Assembly (NCBI RefSeq): GCF_001748385.1
Contig: NZ_BCLI01000001.1
Span: 124,001 to 188,000, forward strand
Length of the DNA stretch: 64,000 bases
From: Vulcanisaeta thermophila
Lineage (GTDB): Archaea; Thermoproteota; Thermoprotei; Thermoproteales; Thermocladiaceae
Direction: 5' to 3'
Part shown: positions 43,678 to 51,971 of the stretch, piece after piece
Numbering within the stretch: the stretch's first letter is position 1
How the letters are laid out: each line of letters begins with the position of its first letter
Made by a program: the position numbers and the translations under genes
Notes under the pieces: generated by a model
Seen by the model: the letters and a program-made list of their open reading frames with translations, nothing else
Databases searched by the model: none
Told to the model about the DNA's origin: nothing

Positions 43678-44579
43678 TGGCGTTCTTCAGTAACCCCATT
43701 AAGGCGTTGTTGACGGATGTGGTGCCCACGAAGTACGTAAGCTCCTTATTCCAATCGCTCAACTGCGGCTCTGTCAATGAGGATTACCCAGTAATAACCC
43801 TGGGCAGTGGGGGCAGGAAGGCCCTGGTGGTTACGGGATTTAACGTGCTTGATTTCAAAATAACCAATACCCTGATACACATGGCAATGACCAAGTGCAT
43901 GGGCACCACGTACTCAATACCCACATTCAGCAACTCGCAATTGAGCAAGTGGGTTGTGAAGATTGTACCCATGGCGAACCCCTGGCCCTACAACTCCTGG
44001 GACGTCATAAAGGGTGTTAGGGAGCTCTACGGCGTTGACGAGAATGGCATAGAGGTTATGCATGACGCACTGACATTGATTAGTAAGTACTCGGTTAAAT
44101 TACATGAATTAGTTAATAACTTAAGACCAAACTTAATAATAACGCTCTGGCTGGGTGATAAACTCAGCATAACAACACCGGGCATCGCAAGGGTGGGTAA
44201 TTACCCACAAGTGCCGCCGGACCCCACGGACTTTAGGCAGCACTTCATGCTCGAGGGGTACCTGGAACTTTCCGTATCCATACCCCATGACTGGGGGCCA
44301 AGGGACATTGCCAAATTAGTAATAGACCTAATCCGTGAGTACACGGTGAATTGGGCCGAGGCCAAGGCCCTTGAGGCAGTGGTTAGGATAGGTGGTGATG
44401 TGGATTCCGTACTAAGTACCCTGAGGATACATGGGATAGAGGCTAGGCCCGAGGGTGATTACTTCGTACTATCGGTCAAACACAGCCCACACCACCTACT
44501 TAACCTCCTAATTGATAATAACCTCCTTGAGCACTACTTCAATGTTGATATATTTGAAATTAGATTACCAACTCCCTGA
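43677..44579 (+). CDS. Conserved hypothetical protein cotranscribed with HIT protein
   Basis: 300 residues from a GTG overlapping the HIT stop. Alpha/beta throughout: VITLGSGGRKALVVTGFNVLDF, MAMTKCMGTTYSIPTF, NLIITLWLGDKL and ARVGNYPQVPPDPTDF. Several lines look like a substrate-binding or peptidase-like Rossmann core (for instance a zinc carboxypeptidase-type frame), but I see no intact HxxE or catalytic dyad, so no function is assigned. The last codons overlap the decayed minus-strand remnant at 44560-44815. Confidence 0.6.
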   Translation: MAFFSNPIKALLTDVVPTKYVSSLFQSLNCGSVNEDYPVITLGSGGRKALVVTGFNVLDFKITNTLIHMAMTKCMGTTYSIPTFSNSQLSKWVVKIVPMANPWPYNSWDVIKGVRELYGVDENGIEVMHDALTLISKYSVKLHELVNNLRPNLIITLWLGDKLSITTPGIARVGNYPQVPPDPTDFRQHFMLEGYLELSVSIPHDWGPRDIAKLVIDLIREYTVNWAEAKALEAVVRIGGDVDSVLSTLRIHGIEARPEGDYFVLSVKHSPHHLLNLLIDNNLLEHYFNVDIFEIRLPTP

Positions 44580-44815
44580 CCTCCTCCCTGTCCTGGGAGG
44601 TGGGTTGCCCTTTGGGTGGTTCATTGGTTTGTGGCTATATCCCTGTTCGGGGTTTAATCACGGGCTGGGTTTTCAATTCATTATCCCTATCCCTCCACGG
44701 GAGTAATCCCTAACCCCGCTTCCTTGGGCTCGAAGATATGATTAACTGGGTATTCACACCTAGTACTCTTCTTATCATCCCGCCCTAAAAGGCGAGGCTT
44801 TCAATTGTAAGGTGT
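44560..44815 (-). pseudogene. Decayed transposon remnant, resembling the TnpB 3' end of an IS200/IS605-type element
   Basis: The ~275-base gap before the HDAC-type gene is unusually long here. On the minus strand it contains a GC-rich hairpin (CTCGCC-TTTTA-GGGCGG, about 44780-44797) where one frame reads KASPFRAG then stop, like the common C-terminal tail of TnpB proteins. A second frame continues to a TAA at 44560 with three internal stops. A short AAACCAATGA block recurs in the remnant near 60.5 kb. Attribution rests on remembered family patterns and is uncertain; it could also be a non-coding structured RNA. Confidence 0.4.
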
Positions 44816-44855
44816 ATCAGTCATCTTTTTATAACTAGATACTATATTGTTCTTG

Positions 44856-45914
44856 ATGGAGAAAATAGTAATTACATACTCGGATAAGTACCTTAATTAT
44901 AACTTTGGCCCTAACCACCCATTTAAGCCCTATAGGGAGGCCAAGCTCATGGAACTCCTTAGGCAGCATGGTTTAGTGGGCACGTACGTGGATGTGCAGG
45001 AACCAGCCCCAGCCACTGATGAGGAGTTACTCCTGGTTCATACCAAGGAGTACGTGGATTACGTAAAGAGGGCCAGCATTGATGGCTTTGGTTACCTGGA
45101 CTACGGGGATACACCAGCATTCAAGGATGCACATGAGGCGGCAGCGGTCAGGGTTGGGGGTACGTTGTTGGCGGCCAGGCTGGTTTATGAGGGCAGGTAC
45201 CTGCATGGTTTCAACCCAGGGGGTGGTTTCCACCATGCAAGGCCCAGCGAAGCCGCGGGCTTCTGCATATACAATGACATAGCCATAGCCGTTAGGTGGC
45301 TTAGGAATAGGGGTGTGAGGCGTGTGGCCATTGTGGATGTGGATGTGCACCACGCCGACGGCACCCAGGAGGTCTTTAATAGTGAGGATGTGCTTTTGAT
45401 ATCCACGCACGGTTATGATGGTAGGTTTTACCCAGGCACTGGCTGGATTGATGAGGACGGTGTGGGGGCTGGTAAGGGGCTTAAGGTTAACATACCATTG
45501 CCCCCGGGCACGGGTGATGACGTGTACTTCATGGTTATTGATGAGGTAATAAAACCAGTTCTCGAGAGGTACAGGCCCGAGTTCCTGGTTCTTCAATTTG
45601 GGGTTGACGCCCACGCCGGTGATGAGCTTGGTGTGTTAAACCTAACCACGCACTCCTACATGAAGGTTCTGGACCTAGTTCATAAGGTGGCTCATGAATA
45701 CGCAAGCGGTAGGCTTGTGATGACTGGGGGTGGTGGTTACGATGTATGGAATACGGTAAAGACCTGGTTCCTAGCCGTGATTCAGCTGGTGAACCCAGGG
45801 GACTTAAGTAGGTACTCCTTCCTCATGGACCCAGAACCCACACAAACCCCGCTTAGGCATTATGAGGAGGCCCTTTACGTGATTGATGCGTTGAAGGGAC
45901 GCCTCGGGCTTTGA
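44856..45914 (+). CDS. Histone-deacetylase/acetoin-utilisation (AcuC) family zinc hydrolase
   Basis: About 352 residues from the ATG at 44856, 26 bases after box CTTTTTATAA. YNFGPNHPFKPYR at the start, FNPGGGFHHARP, VDVDVHHADGTQEVF (zinc Asp and His), LISTHGYDGRFYPGTG, FGVDAHAGDELG (zinc Asp) and TGGGGYDVWNT with the catalytic-site Tyr region are all intact, so it should be active. In archaea without eukaryotic histones the substrate may be an acetylated protein (for example Alba) or a polyamine. Confidence 0.94.
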   Translation: MEKIVITYSDKYLNYNFGPNHPFKPYREAKLMELLRQHGLVGTYVDVQEPAPATDEELLLVHTKEYVDYVKRASIDGFGYLDYGDTPAFKDAHEAAAVRVGGTLLAARLVYEGRYLHGFNPGGGFHHARPSEAAGFCIYNDIAIAVRWLRNRGVRRVAIVDVDVHHADGTQEVFNSEDVLLISTHGYDGRFYPGTGWIDEDGVGAGKGLKVNIPLPPGTGDDVYFMVIDEVIKPVLERYRPEFLVLQFGVDAHAGDELGVLNLTTHSYMKVLDLVHKVAHEYASGRLVMTGGGGYDVWNTVKTWFLAVIQLVNPGDLSRYSFLMDPEPTQTPLRHYEEALYVIDALKGRLGL

Positions 45915-46148
45915 TTACTCAACATGGGCAATCCTCTTTGTTTGGAACGACCTAACCTTAACCAGTATTCTATAGCCGCAGTATGGGCAGTGGACGCCCG
46001 GTGTTATCATGTCCTCGGGTGAGAATACCCTGCCACACCTTAGGCACATGTATATCTTCCTGGCACTAACCTCACTACCCTCCCCACCAACCTCCCCACC
46101 AGCCTCGATTGCCTCACCCTCATTACCCTCAAAATCCTCCTCACTCAC
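45915..46148 (-). CDS. rpoP: DNA-directed RNA polymerase subunit P (Rpo12) with acidic N-terminal extension
   Basis: 77 residues from a GTG start; box TATTAAAAA near 46174, inside the end of nadM, is 26 bases upstream. The core (about residues 33-77) is IYMCLRCGRVFSPEDM, CPYCGYRILVKVR, and the C-terminal KRIAHVE, the archaeal/eukaryal Rpb12 zinc ribbon. Archaeal RpoP is usually near 45-50 residues; here 30 extra residues rich in Glu and Gly (MSEEDFEGNEGEAIEAGG) precede it. The subunit is needed for assembly and open-complex formation. Confidence 0.92.
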   Translation of the reverse strand: MSEEDFEGNEGEAIEAGGEVGGEGSEVSARKIYMCLRCGRVFSPEDMITPGVHCPYCGYRILVKVRSFQTKRIAHVE

Positions 46149-46173
46149 GTTGGGTCATTACCAGCGCGGCTTT

Positions 46174-46695
46174 TTAATACTTCTGCTTCATTAACCTGGC
46201 CACCCTGTCCTCGGCGTTAATCCTATCAAGAACCTCAAGAACGCTTGGAGATACCAGCTCCCTCCATCTCCCATCCCTATTGGCCATCAGCTCCCTAATT
46301 CTGGTACCGCTGTAGAGATCTCTATTAAAAAGGGGTGTGTTGAACACCTTAACGCCACCGAATTCCAAACAAAGTCTTGTGAATTCATCATTCGTGTAGG
46401 CAACGTCAAAGCTGGGGCACTGCTCACGTACGTAACTATACCAAAGCGCGGATTCACCCTTGGTATCGGGTACCGAGCAGTAGAGAACCCTGTGCGTGGC
46501 GTTTAGGGCCCTCAGTGTGGATACCAGCATTTCAATCCTCTCACCAACAGTAAAGGGATTCCTAATGGTGAGGGATTCATTGGCACTGCCTATGGCCACC
46601 ACAACCTCCTCATACTGATTAAGCAACCACTTAATAACCTCCTCATGCCCCCTATGTAGGGGTTGGAACCGCCCCACAAACAACGCCCTAACCAT
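46174..46695 (-). CDS. nadM: Nicotinamide-nucleotide adenylyltransferase (archaeal NadM)
   Basis: 173 residues, the family length. ALFVGRFQPLHRGHEEVIKWLL contains the nucleotidyltransferase HxGH-type motif (HRGH); IGSANESLTIRNPFTVGERIEML and the ISGTxIR-like SGTRIRELM close to the C-terminus complete the signature. It makes NAD from NMN and ATP. It is 25 bases upstream of rpoP on the same strand. Confidence 0.95.
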   Translation of the reverse strand: MVRALFVGRFQPLHRGHEEVIKWLLNQYEEVVVAIGSANESLTIRNPFTVGERIEMLVSTLRALNATHRVLYCSVPDTKGESALWYSYVREQCPSFDVAYTNDEFTRLCLEFGGVKVFNTPLFNRDLYSGTRIRELMANRDGRWRELVSPSVLEVLDRINAEDRVARLMKQKY

Positions 46696-46776
46696 TGGTT
46701 AGGCCTAGCATTTTTGGGATTAATTCATTATCCCCTGAATTAGTAATGAATTTAAACGCATGCCCGTGTTAATCCC

Positions 46777-47739
46777 GTGGTCACGATAAAGGAGACCGAG
46801 GTAACCATGGTAGAGGCCGTGGAGCCCTTCGACATAAACGCCCTAGGAAACCTATTCGGGGGTAGGATCCTAGAGTGGATAGCAAATGTGGGCACGGTGA
46901 CAGCTACAAGGTTTTCAAAGGGACCTGCCGTGCTGGCGTACTTGGACAGGCACTTCTTTATAAGGCCCGTGAGGCTTGGCGAGTTCGTAATCCTAAAGGC
47001 CAGGGTGGAGTACACGGGCTCCTCATCAATGGAGGTTAGGATAGAGGCTTGGAAGGAGGGTCCAGGGACTAGGCAGGAGTTGGTTACGATAACGACGGCG
47101 TCCTTCGTTGCTGTTGATGAGTACGGGGTCCCAAGACCACTACCAAGGCGTGTGGAGCCCTCTAGTGATGAGGTTGGTATTTACGAGGAGGCCAGGGCTA
47201 GGTATGAGACGAGGAAGAGGAAGATAGGGGATAGGAAGTCCAGGAGGTTCGACCTCACTGACCCCACGGCAAACCTGAGGTGGAGGGTTGAGTCCTCAAG
47301 GTGGGCAACACCCCAGGATGCATTTGTGGGTAACCTGGTGTCTGGGGGTAGGTTGTTGGCCTGGCTTGATGAGGTAGCGGGGTTGTTGGCGGCCAGGTAC
47401 TCAGGGGGTGCGGCGGTTACCGGCTCCGTTGATGAGACAGCATTCTACGCACCCATTAGGGTTGGGGATATAGTGACCATTAGGGCTGGTATTACCTACG
47501 TGGGCAGGTCATCAATGGAGATAATGCTTGACGTAATCGCGGAGGGGCCCTATGGGCAGGGTAGGCACGTGTGCACTGCCTATTACACGTACATCCACGT
47601 TGACAGTAACGGTAGGCCAGCGCCTGTGCCTCCTTACGAGCCCAGTAATGACTATGAAAGGAGGCTGTTCCAGGAGGGTGAGGTTAGGAGGAGGATTAGG
47701 GATGAGGAGTTGGCTAGGATAAAGGCAATGTATAGGTGA
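46777..47739 (+). CDS. Double-hotdog acyl-CoA thioesterase
   Basis: 320 residues from a GTG with box GAATTTAAACG 24 bases upstream. Two hotdog domains in tandem: EPFDINALGNLFGGRILEWIANV (1) and TPQDAFVGNLVSGGRLLAWLDEV (2), each with the GGxLLxWID pattern of the ACOT/YciA-type thioesterases, and each followed by VRLGEFVILKARVEYTGSSSMEV-like strands. A charged connector (YETRKRKIGDRKSRRFDL) links them. It hydrolyses acyl-CoAs; fatty-acyl chain role in an archaeon is unclear (possibly beta-oxidation products). Confidence 0.88.
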   Translation: MVTIKETEVTMVEAVEPFDINALGNLFGGRILEWIANVGTVTATRFSKGPAVLAYLDRHFFIRPVRLGEFVILKARVEYTGSSSMEVRIEAWKEGPGTRQELVTITTASFVAVDEYGVPRPLPRRVEPSSDEVGIYEEARARYETRKRKIGDRKSRRFDLTDPTANLRWRVESSRWATPQDAFVGNLVSGGRLLAWLDEVAGLLAARYSGGAAVTGSVDETAFYAPIRVGDIVTIRAGITYVGRSSMEIMLDVIAEGPYGQGRHVCTAYYTYIHVDSNGRPAPVPPYEPSNDYERRLFQEGEVRRRIRDEELARIKAMYR

Positions 47740-47740
47740 A

Positions 47741-48454
47741 TTACTTACTAGCCCTTGACGTGCTCTTATACTGAGCAACCAGGGACCTAACCCTATCAGT
47801 TAAACCACTCGTGTGACTCTCAGCCTCTATGAACTTAATCATGCGCGCTACGAATGCCTCATCAGCCGGGTCCCTACACTTAATCCAGACCCTGCCGTTC
47901 TGGCCCACGGTGACGCTGCAATTAAGTTCCTCAACGAAGATACCGACCATGGAGCCCCTCTTACCGATTACCCTGGGCACCTTGGTTGGGTTTATCTCAA
48001 CCAGCGTTCCATTCTCAATACGACCAAGCCTCGCCTCCTTAAGCGTTAAAGTCACTGGATAATCCCTGGTTAGGTTATAATCAAGTATTTTAGCGAGCAC
48101 TATATCGCCAATGCCAAGTAGTGACTTTAGGTCCACGTTTGTTAAATCAATGGGTTTTAAGGTGGCCTCTTGCACAGGTAAGTACGCCTTGTAGGGTGAC
48201 TTGATATCAACCTCCCAACCAGTGAGTCCAATGTCTGATACGTAACCAATCACCAAGTCCCCAACCCTCGGTATGTAGGCCCCGGTTAGCGGTATAACCT
48301 CCACATCACGCTCGCCCTTAATATCCACCAGCCCAACCACGTAGGAGTAGGCATAGTTACCCTCCCAGTAAATGCCCCCGGATACGTTGTAGTCCCTGGT
48401 GGCTATTAGGTCCCCCGGCAGTACAATCTGCTTGTTACTAACATACAATGGCAT
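47741..48454 (-). CDS. rrp4: Exosome RNA-binding subunit Rrp4
   Basis: About 237 residues from the ATG at 48454, chosen because box AGTTATAAAA near 48481 is 26-27 bases upstream. The N-terminal domain (IVLPGDLIATRDYNVSGGIYWEGNYAYS), S1 domain (VGDLVIGYVSDIGLTGWEVDIKSPYKAYLP) and KH domain (VPRVIGKRGSMVGIFVEELNCSVTVGQNGRVWIKCRDP) are in the Rrp4 order. It caps the Rrp41-Rrp42 ring. It follows SBDS, as in many archaea, but rrp41-rrp42 are about 9 kb away instead of downstream. Confidence 0.95.
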   Translation of the reverse strand: MPLYVSNKQIVLPGDLIATRDYNVSGGIYWEGNYAYSYVVGLVDIKGERDVEVIPLTGAYIPRVGDLVIGYVSDIGLTGWEVDIKSPYKAYLPVQEATLKPIDLTNVDLKSLLGIGDIVLAKILDYNLTRDYPVTLTLKEARLGRIENGTLVEINPTKVPRVIGKRGSMVGIFVEELNCSVTVGQNGRVWIKCRDPADEAFVARMIKFIEAESHTSGLTDRVRSLVAQYKSTSRASK

Positions 48455-48490
48455 ACCAGCGTTTATCACCGGGCGATTTTATAACTTTCA

Positions 48491-49195
48491 CTATGTTGTT
48501 GATGATAAGATGATCCTAACATCCCCGGAACCGTGGGTTAACTCATTAACCTTGGAAATGAGCATGTCCTGAACGCCAGCGGGTATTTCCAATTGCATTA
48601 CCAGGGACCCATCACCCTCAAACCTCTCCTTAAGCACCTTGCCCATTTTAGAAATGGCGCTCCTAACCTTATGTGCATGCTCAGGGGGCGCCCTCACCTC
48701 AACCACGGACACAGCAACCTTTAGGGGCAGAACCCTCTGGAGGGCCTTTATGACATTATTTACCTGCTCCTCCACTGGCTTAAAGGGGTCTATGGCCACA
48801 TCCACCTGCTGAAGCGCCGCCTCCACCCTCTGTGGGGGCACTGGGGTCTTGGTCCTCGTATCAATGCAATTCCTACTAATCCACTCAATGATCTGCCTCC
48901 TCTTCTGCTCAATCAACCTCCTCCTCTGCTCCGTGGTCAGCGGTAACTCGCCATTCTTTACTATGAATTCCGCGATTTTCCTGGGGTCCGTGGTCTTGAA
49001 AACCTTTATCAGGGACTCCTCACTGGCCCTTAGTCCCTTCCTCGCGTCCTTGTATATGGTGTCGGTTATCAAAACCTTATCAATACTAACGGGCTTGCCA
49101 AGCCTCATATCCAGGGCTGCGTCGGGGTCCACGAGGATCTCAAACACATAACCCTCCTTCTCATACCTAGCAATGACGAAGTTTCGCTTACTCAT
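48491..49195 (-). CDS. Ribosome maturation protein SBDS (Sdo1)
   Basis: About 234 residues from the ATG at 49195 (MSKRNFVIARYEKEGYVFEILVDPD), the family start; box GATTAAAAAT near 49222 is 26 bases upstream. The FYSH domain (VLITDTIYKDARKGLRAS), TTEQRRRLIEQKRRQIIEWISRNCIDTRTKTPVPPQRVEAAL helical domain, and ferredoxin-like C-terminal domain (PLKVAVSVVEVRAPPEHAHKV) are all present. It releases aIF6 with EF-2-type GTPase from 50S subunits. Confidence 0.96.
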   Translation of the reverse strand: MSKRNFVIARYEKEGYVFEILVDPDAALDMRLGKPVSIDKVLITDTIYKDARKGLRASEESLIKVFKTTDPRKIAEFIVKNGELPLTTEQRRRLIEQKRRQIIEWISRNCIDTRTKTPVPPQRVEAALQQVDVAIDPFKPVEEQVNNVIKALQRVLPLKVAVSVVEVRAPPEHAHKVRSAISKMGKVLKERFEGDGSLVMQLEIPAGVQDMLISKVNELTHGSGDVRIILSSTT

Positions 49196-49282
49196 AACAA
49201 TAACAACACAAATCCTGGGATTTTTAATCCTTCCGTCATGAAATAACAAATTAAATACCAAAATTCCATTATAAACCCAGGT

Positions 49283-49756
49283 ATGCTTCCCGAGGTGCTG
49301 GTTAAGGAGTTGGAGAGTAGGGGCTTTGACGTGGTGGAGTTACTAACCAGGGAATTATCCCTAGACCCGGAGATAGAGTATAGGGCCCACTTGGAATTAT
49401 CCCAAAAAATGCTAATGGAGGGCGAGGCGCTGATCGAAAAGGACCCTGTTCAGGCCAGTGAGAAGCTTTACAAGGCTGCTGTGGAGGCTGTGAAGGCGAT
49501 GGCCGTGAAGCTCGGCACTAATGAGGCTAGGGAGGCCCTTAGGCAGGGTAGGTGGACAGCAACACTGCTGTTCACGGCAGTCACCTCAATAAGCGATAAA
49601 CTAAGCAAGCCAGAGCTTAGGCTCTGGTGGAGGGTTGCCTGGTTCCTCCACGTGGAGGGTTTTCACGAGGCTAGGCTGCCCATTGATGAGGTTAGGAGGG
49701 ATTCACAGTACGTAAGGGCTATTGTTGACCTGGCATTATCCGTAACCAATCCCTAG
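49283..49756 (+). CDS. PaREP1-family protein
   Basis: 157 residues. LSQKMLMEGEALIEKDPVQASEKLYKAAVEAVKAMA and WTATLLFTAVTSISDK are the family pattern, and LRLWWRVAWFLHVEGFHEARL its C-terminal half. PaREP1 is a multicopy family of Thermoproteales with HEPN-like helical character; function unknown. The start is an ATG and the gene stands alone, divergent from SBDS. Confidence 0.85.
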   Translation: MLPEVLVKELESRGFDVVELLTRELSLDPEIEYRAHLELSQKMLMEGEALIEKDPVQASEKLYKAAVEAVKAMAVKLGTNEAREALRQGRWTATLLFTAVTSISDKLSKPELRLWWRVAWFLHVEGFHEARLPIDEVRRDSQYVRAIVDLALSVTNP

Positions 49757-49761
49757 GCGTA

Positions 49762-50514
49762 TTAGGGGCTTCTCCACCTGGCAACCCTGAGGGTTAGTAC
49801 CGTGCCTATGAGGCACCATAAAAGCCCCGAGGTGTAGCTTATGAGTAATTGAATGCTAGCATAGTGCACAAGCCCCACGGAGTATTGAAGCACCATGGCG
49901 GAGTCGGATGTCGGCACTAAATAGGCCAGCCAGTAAAACCTGCCTAGGTACGTGGCTGGGTAGTAAATGGGTGGTAGGACCCCAAGGACCAGGTTTAGTA
50001 TTCCAGTGACGGCCCATGTGTACCTGACGTGCTTGAATATTGTTGAGAAATAGAATGCAACCCCTGACATGGAGTACCAAAGCATGAATAGCGAGAGAAC
50101 CACGGCCGGTATGTAGAAGGGACGTGGGTGACCCACCTGAATAAGCAATACGGAGAATATCACAAGCCCAGGCAGTGAGAATACCAACTCACTGAGGGCT
50201 AGGCCAAGGGCGTAGGCCAGGGGGCTTGTGGGTGTGGCCACAATCATGTGCTGGAACCTCAACTGAAGCCTATAATAAGCGGCGTCCCCTATTATCATAA
50301 TGGAGCTTGAGAGCACGGTCCAAACGAGGCCGCCAACAACACCCAGTAACATACCAACGCTCCTGAATAGTATTGTTAGTAGTACGAAGAGTGACAGGGG
50401 TGTTGTGAGCATGGATATTGACCAAAGCGGTGACCTTAGTATTGGTAGTAATCCATTTAGCCACGCAATCACCATTATAGCCCTAACCTGGTGCTTAAGG
50501 CTCACCCTCACCAC
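49762..50514 (-). CDS. ABC-2-type exporter permease
   Basis: 250 residues with six membrane helices (for example VLLTILFRSVGMLLGVVGGLVW, ELVFSLPGLVIFSVLLI and TGILNLVLGVLPPIYYPATYLGR). The LPPIYYP segment before the fifth helix is typical of ABC-2 permeases (ABC-2 signature region). The GTG start overlaps the ATP-binding gene by 20 bases, so the two form one exporter. The substrate (drug, lipid or polysaccharide) is unknown. Confidence 0.88.
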   Translation of the reverse strand: MVRVSLKHQVRAIMVIAWLNGLLPILRSPLWSISMLTTPLSLFVLLTILFRSVGMLLGVVGGLVWTVLSSSIMIIGDAAYYRLQLRFQHMIVATPTSPLAYALGLALSELVFSLPGLVIFSVLLIQVGHPRPFYIPAVVLSLFMLWYSMSGVAFYFSTIFKHVRYTWAVTGILNLVLGVLPPIYYPATYLGRFYWLAYLVPTSDSAMVLQYSVGLVHYASIQLLISYTSGLLWCLIGTVLTLRVARWRSP

Positions 50515-51364
50515 CCCCTGACCAGGATTTTATGGTGATTAACACATAATGCTCCAGGGACTTGGGCATAACCCTAATGGCACCCTCGGGAACCTCATCC
50601 AGCGAGTTAACAAAGGATAGGCACAGTTCACCAACCCTGAGGCAGTCCCTACCATCCTTACCAGGGTACTCAATAACGTACTTACCAGGCAACTTCTCAA
50701 CAAGCTCCCTGGGATTTCCACTATCCACTATTAGTCCACGGTCTATTAGGTAAACCACGTCTGATATTGTGTCGGCCTCATCGATATAGTGCGTTGTTAG
50801 GAATATGGTGGCCCCAGACCTGGCGTAGGCCCTCAATGCATCCCAAACAACCCTCCTACTCATGGCATCAAGCCCTATGGTTGGTTCATCCAGGAATATG
50901 ACATCAGCGTTGGAGGCCAGTGCCGTGGCCACGAGGACCCTCCTAGCCATACCACCGGACAATTCATAAATGGGCGTGCCCCTTAGGTCCCAGAGCCCGA
51001 GTTCCTCAAGGTACCTCCTAGCCTCCCTCCTGGCATCACCCATGGATAACCCCCTTAGTAGCAGGTACGCGAGTACGTATTCGTAAGGCGTCATGTAGGT
51101 TATGGGGCTTGAATCCTGTGGTATAACCGCAATCCTCCTCCTAACCTCACGGGCCTCCCTAACCACGTCGAAGCCCAGGACCCACGCCCCACCACCGCTG
51201 GGCATGAGTTCCGTGGTTAATATCCTAATCAAGGTGGTCTTACCGGCACCATTAGGCCCAAGTAGTGATGCTATTACACCGCTCCTGACCTTCATGTTTA
51301 TTCCCCTGAGGACCTCCTTATCGCCAAATCTTCGCCGCAGGTCCTGGGTCTCAATTGCGTTCAC
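50495..51364 (-). CDS. ABC exporter ATP-binding protein
   Basis: 289 residues. Walker A GPNGAGKTTLI, Q-loop VIPQDSSP, signature LSGGMARR, Walker B VIFLDEPTIGLDAMSRR and switch His in FLTTHYIDEAD are all intact. It belongs to the DrrA/CcmA-type daunorubicin-resistance-like group that pairs with ABC-2 permeases, here encoded immediately downstream. The N-terminus starts at the ATG (MNAIETQDLRRRFGDKEV). Confidence 0.94.
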   Translation of the reverse strand: MNAIETQDLRRRFGDKEVLRGINMKVRSGVIASLLGPNGAGKTTLIRILTTELMPSGGGAWVLGFDVVREAREVRRRIAVIPQDSSPITYMTPYEYVLAYLLLRGLSMGDARREARRYLEELGLWDLRGTPIYELSGGMARRVLVATALASNADVIFLDEPTIGLDAMSRRVVWDALRAYARSGATIFLTTHYIDEADTISDVVYLIDRGLIVDSGNPRELVEKLPGKYVIEYPGKDGRDCLRVGELCLSFVNSLDEVPEGAIRVMPKSLEHYVLITIKSWSGGGEGEP

Positions 51365-51421
51365 ATGCTTAATGGAGGGTATAAATTTATAAAACTGCCC
51401 ATATAGGCGTAGGCGAAGGGC

Positions 51422-51949
51422 ATGGGCGATCCAAGGAAGCCCAGGAAGAAGTACCTGGATGGTAAGCCCAGGAAGCTGTGGAATAGGGAGTTACTGGAGA
51501 CTGAGTTGAGGTTGCTGGGTGAGTATGGGTTGAGGAATAAGAGGGAGTTATGGTCCGCAAGGGCTTTGTTAAGGGCCATTAAGCATAGGGCGAGGTCCCT
51601 ACTTTCAATGCCAGCTGAACAAAGGGCTAAGTTAGAGGCTGAGTTTAAGGAGAGGCTGCTGAGGATGGGCTTAATAACGGACCCCACCATGCCTCTGGAC
51701 GCCGTATTATCACTGGACGTCTCCGCCGTGCTTGATAGGAGGCTCCAAACGCTGGTTTATAGGAAGGGGCTTGCAAAGACCATTTACGAGGCAAGGCAGT
51801 TGGTGACCCATGGGCATATTGCGGTGAATGGGAGGGTAATAAGGTCACCGGGTTACTTAGTGCCCAGGGATTTAGAGGATAAAATAACCTACGCAATAAA
51901 TAGCCCAATCCTAAAGAGGTTGCTGCAACAACCGCAAACGCAGGGATGA
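51422..51949 (+). CDS. rps4: 30S ribosomal protein S4
   Basis: 175 residues, archaeal length. GDPRKPRKKYLDGKPRKLWNRELLETE at the N-terminus, and the S4 RNA-binding domain VLDRRLQTLVYRKGLAKTIYEARQLVTHGHIAVNGRVIRSPGYLVPRD. S4 nucleates 30S body assembly. In many archaea it sits in an S13-S4-S11-RpoD operon; here S4 stands alone on the plus strand, and S11 is 1.9 kb away on the other strand with radA between. Confidence 0.97.
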   Translation: MGDPRKPRKKYLDGKPRKLWNRELLETELRLLGEYGLRNKRELWSARALLRAIKHRARSLLSMPAEQRAKLEAEFKERLLRMGLITDPTMPLDAVLSLDVSAVLDRRLQTLVYRKGLAKTIYEARQLVTHGHIAVNGRVIRSPGYLVPRDLEDKITYAINSPILKRLLQQPQTQG

Positions 51950-51971
51950 GGCTATTGGGTACTACGTGATT

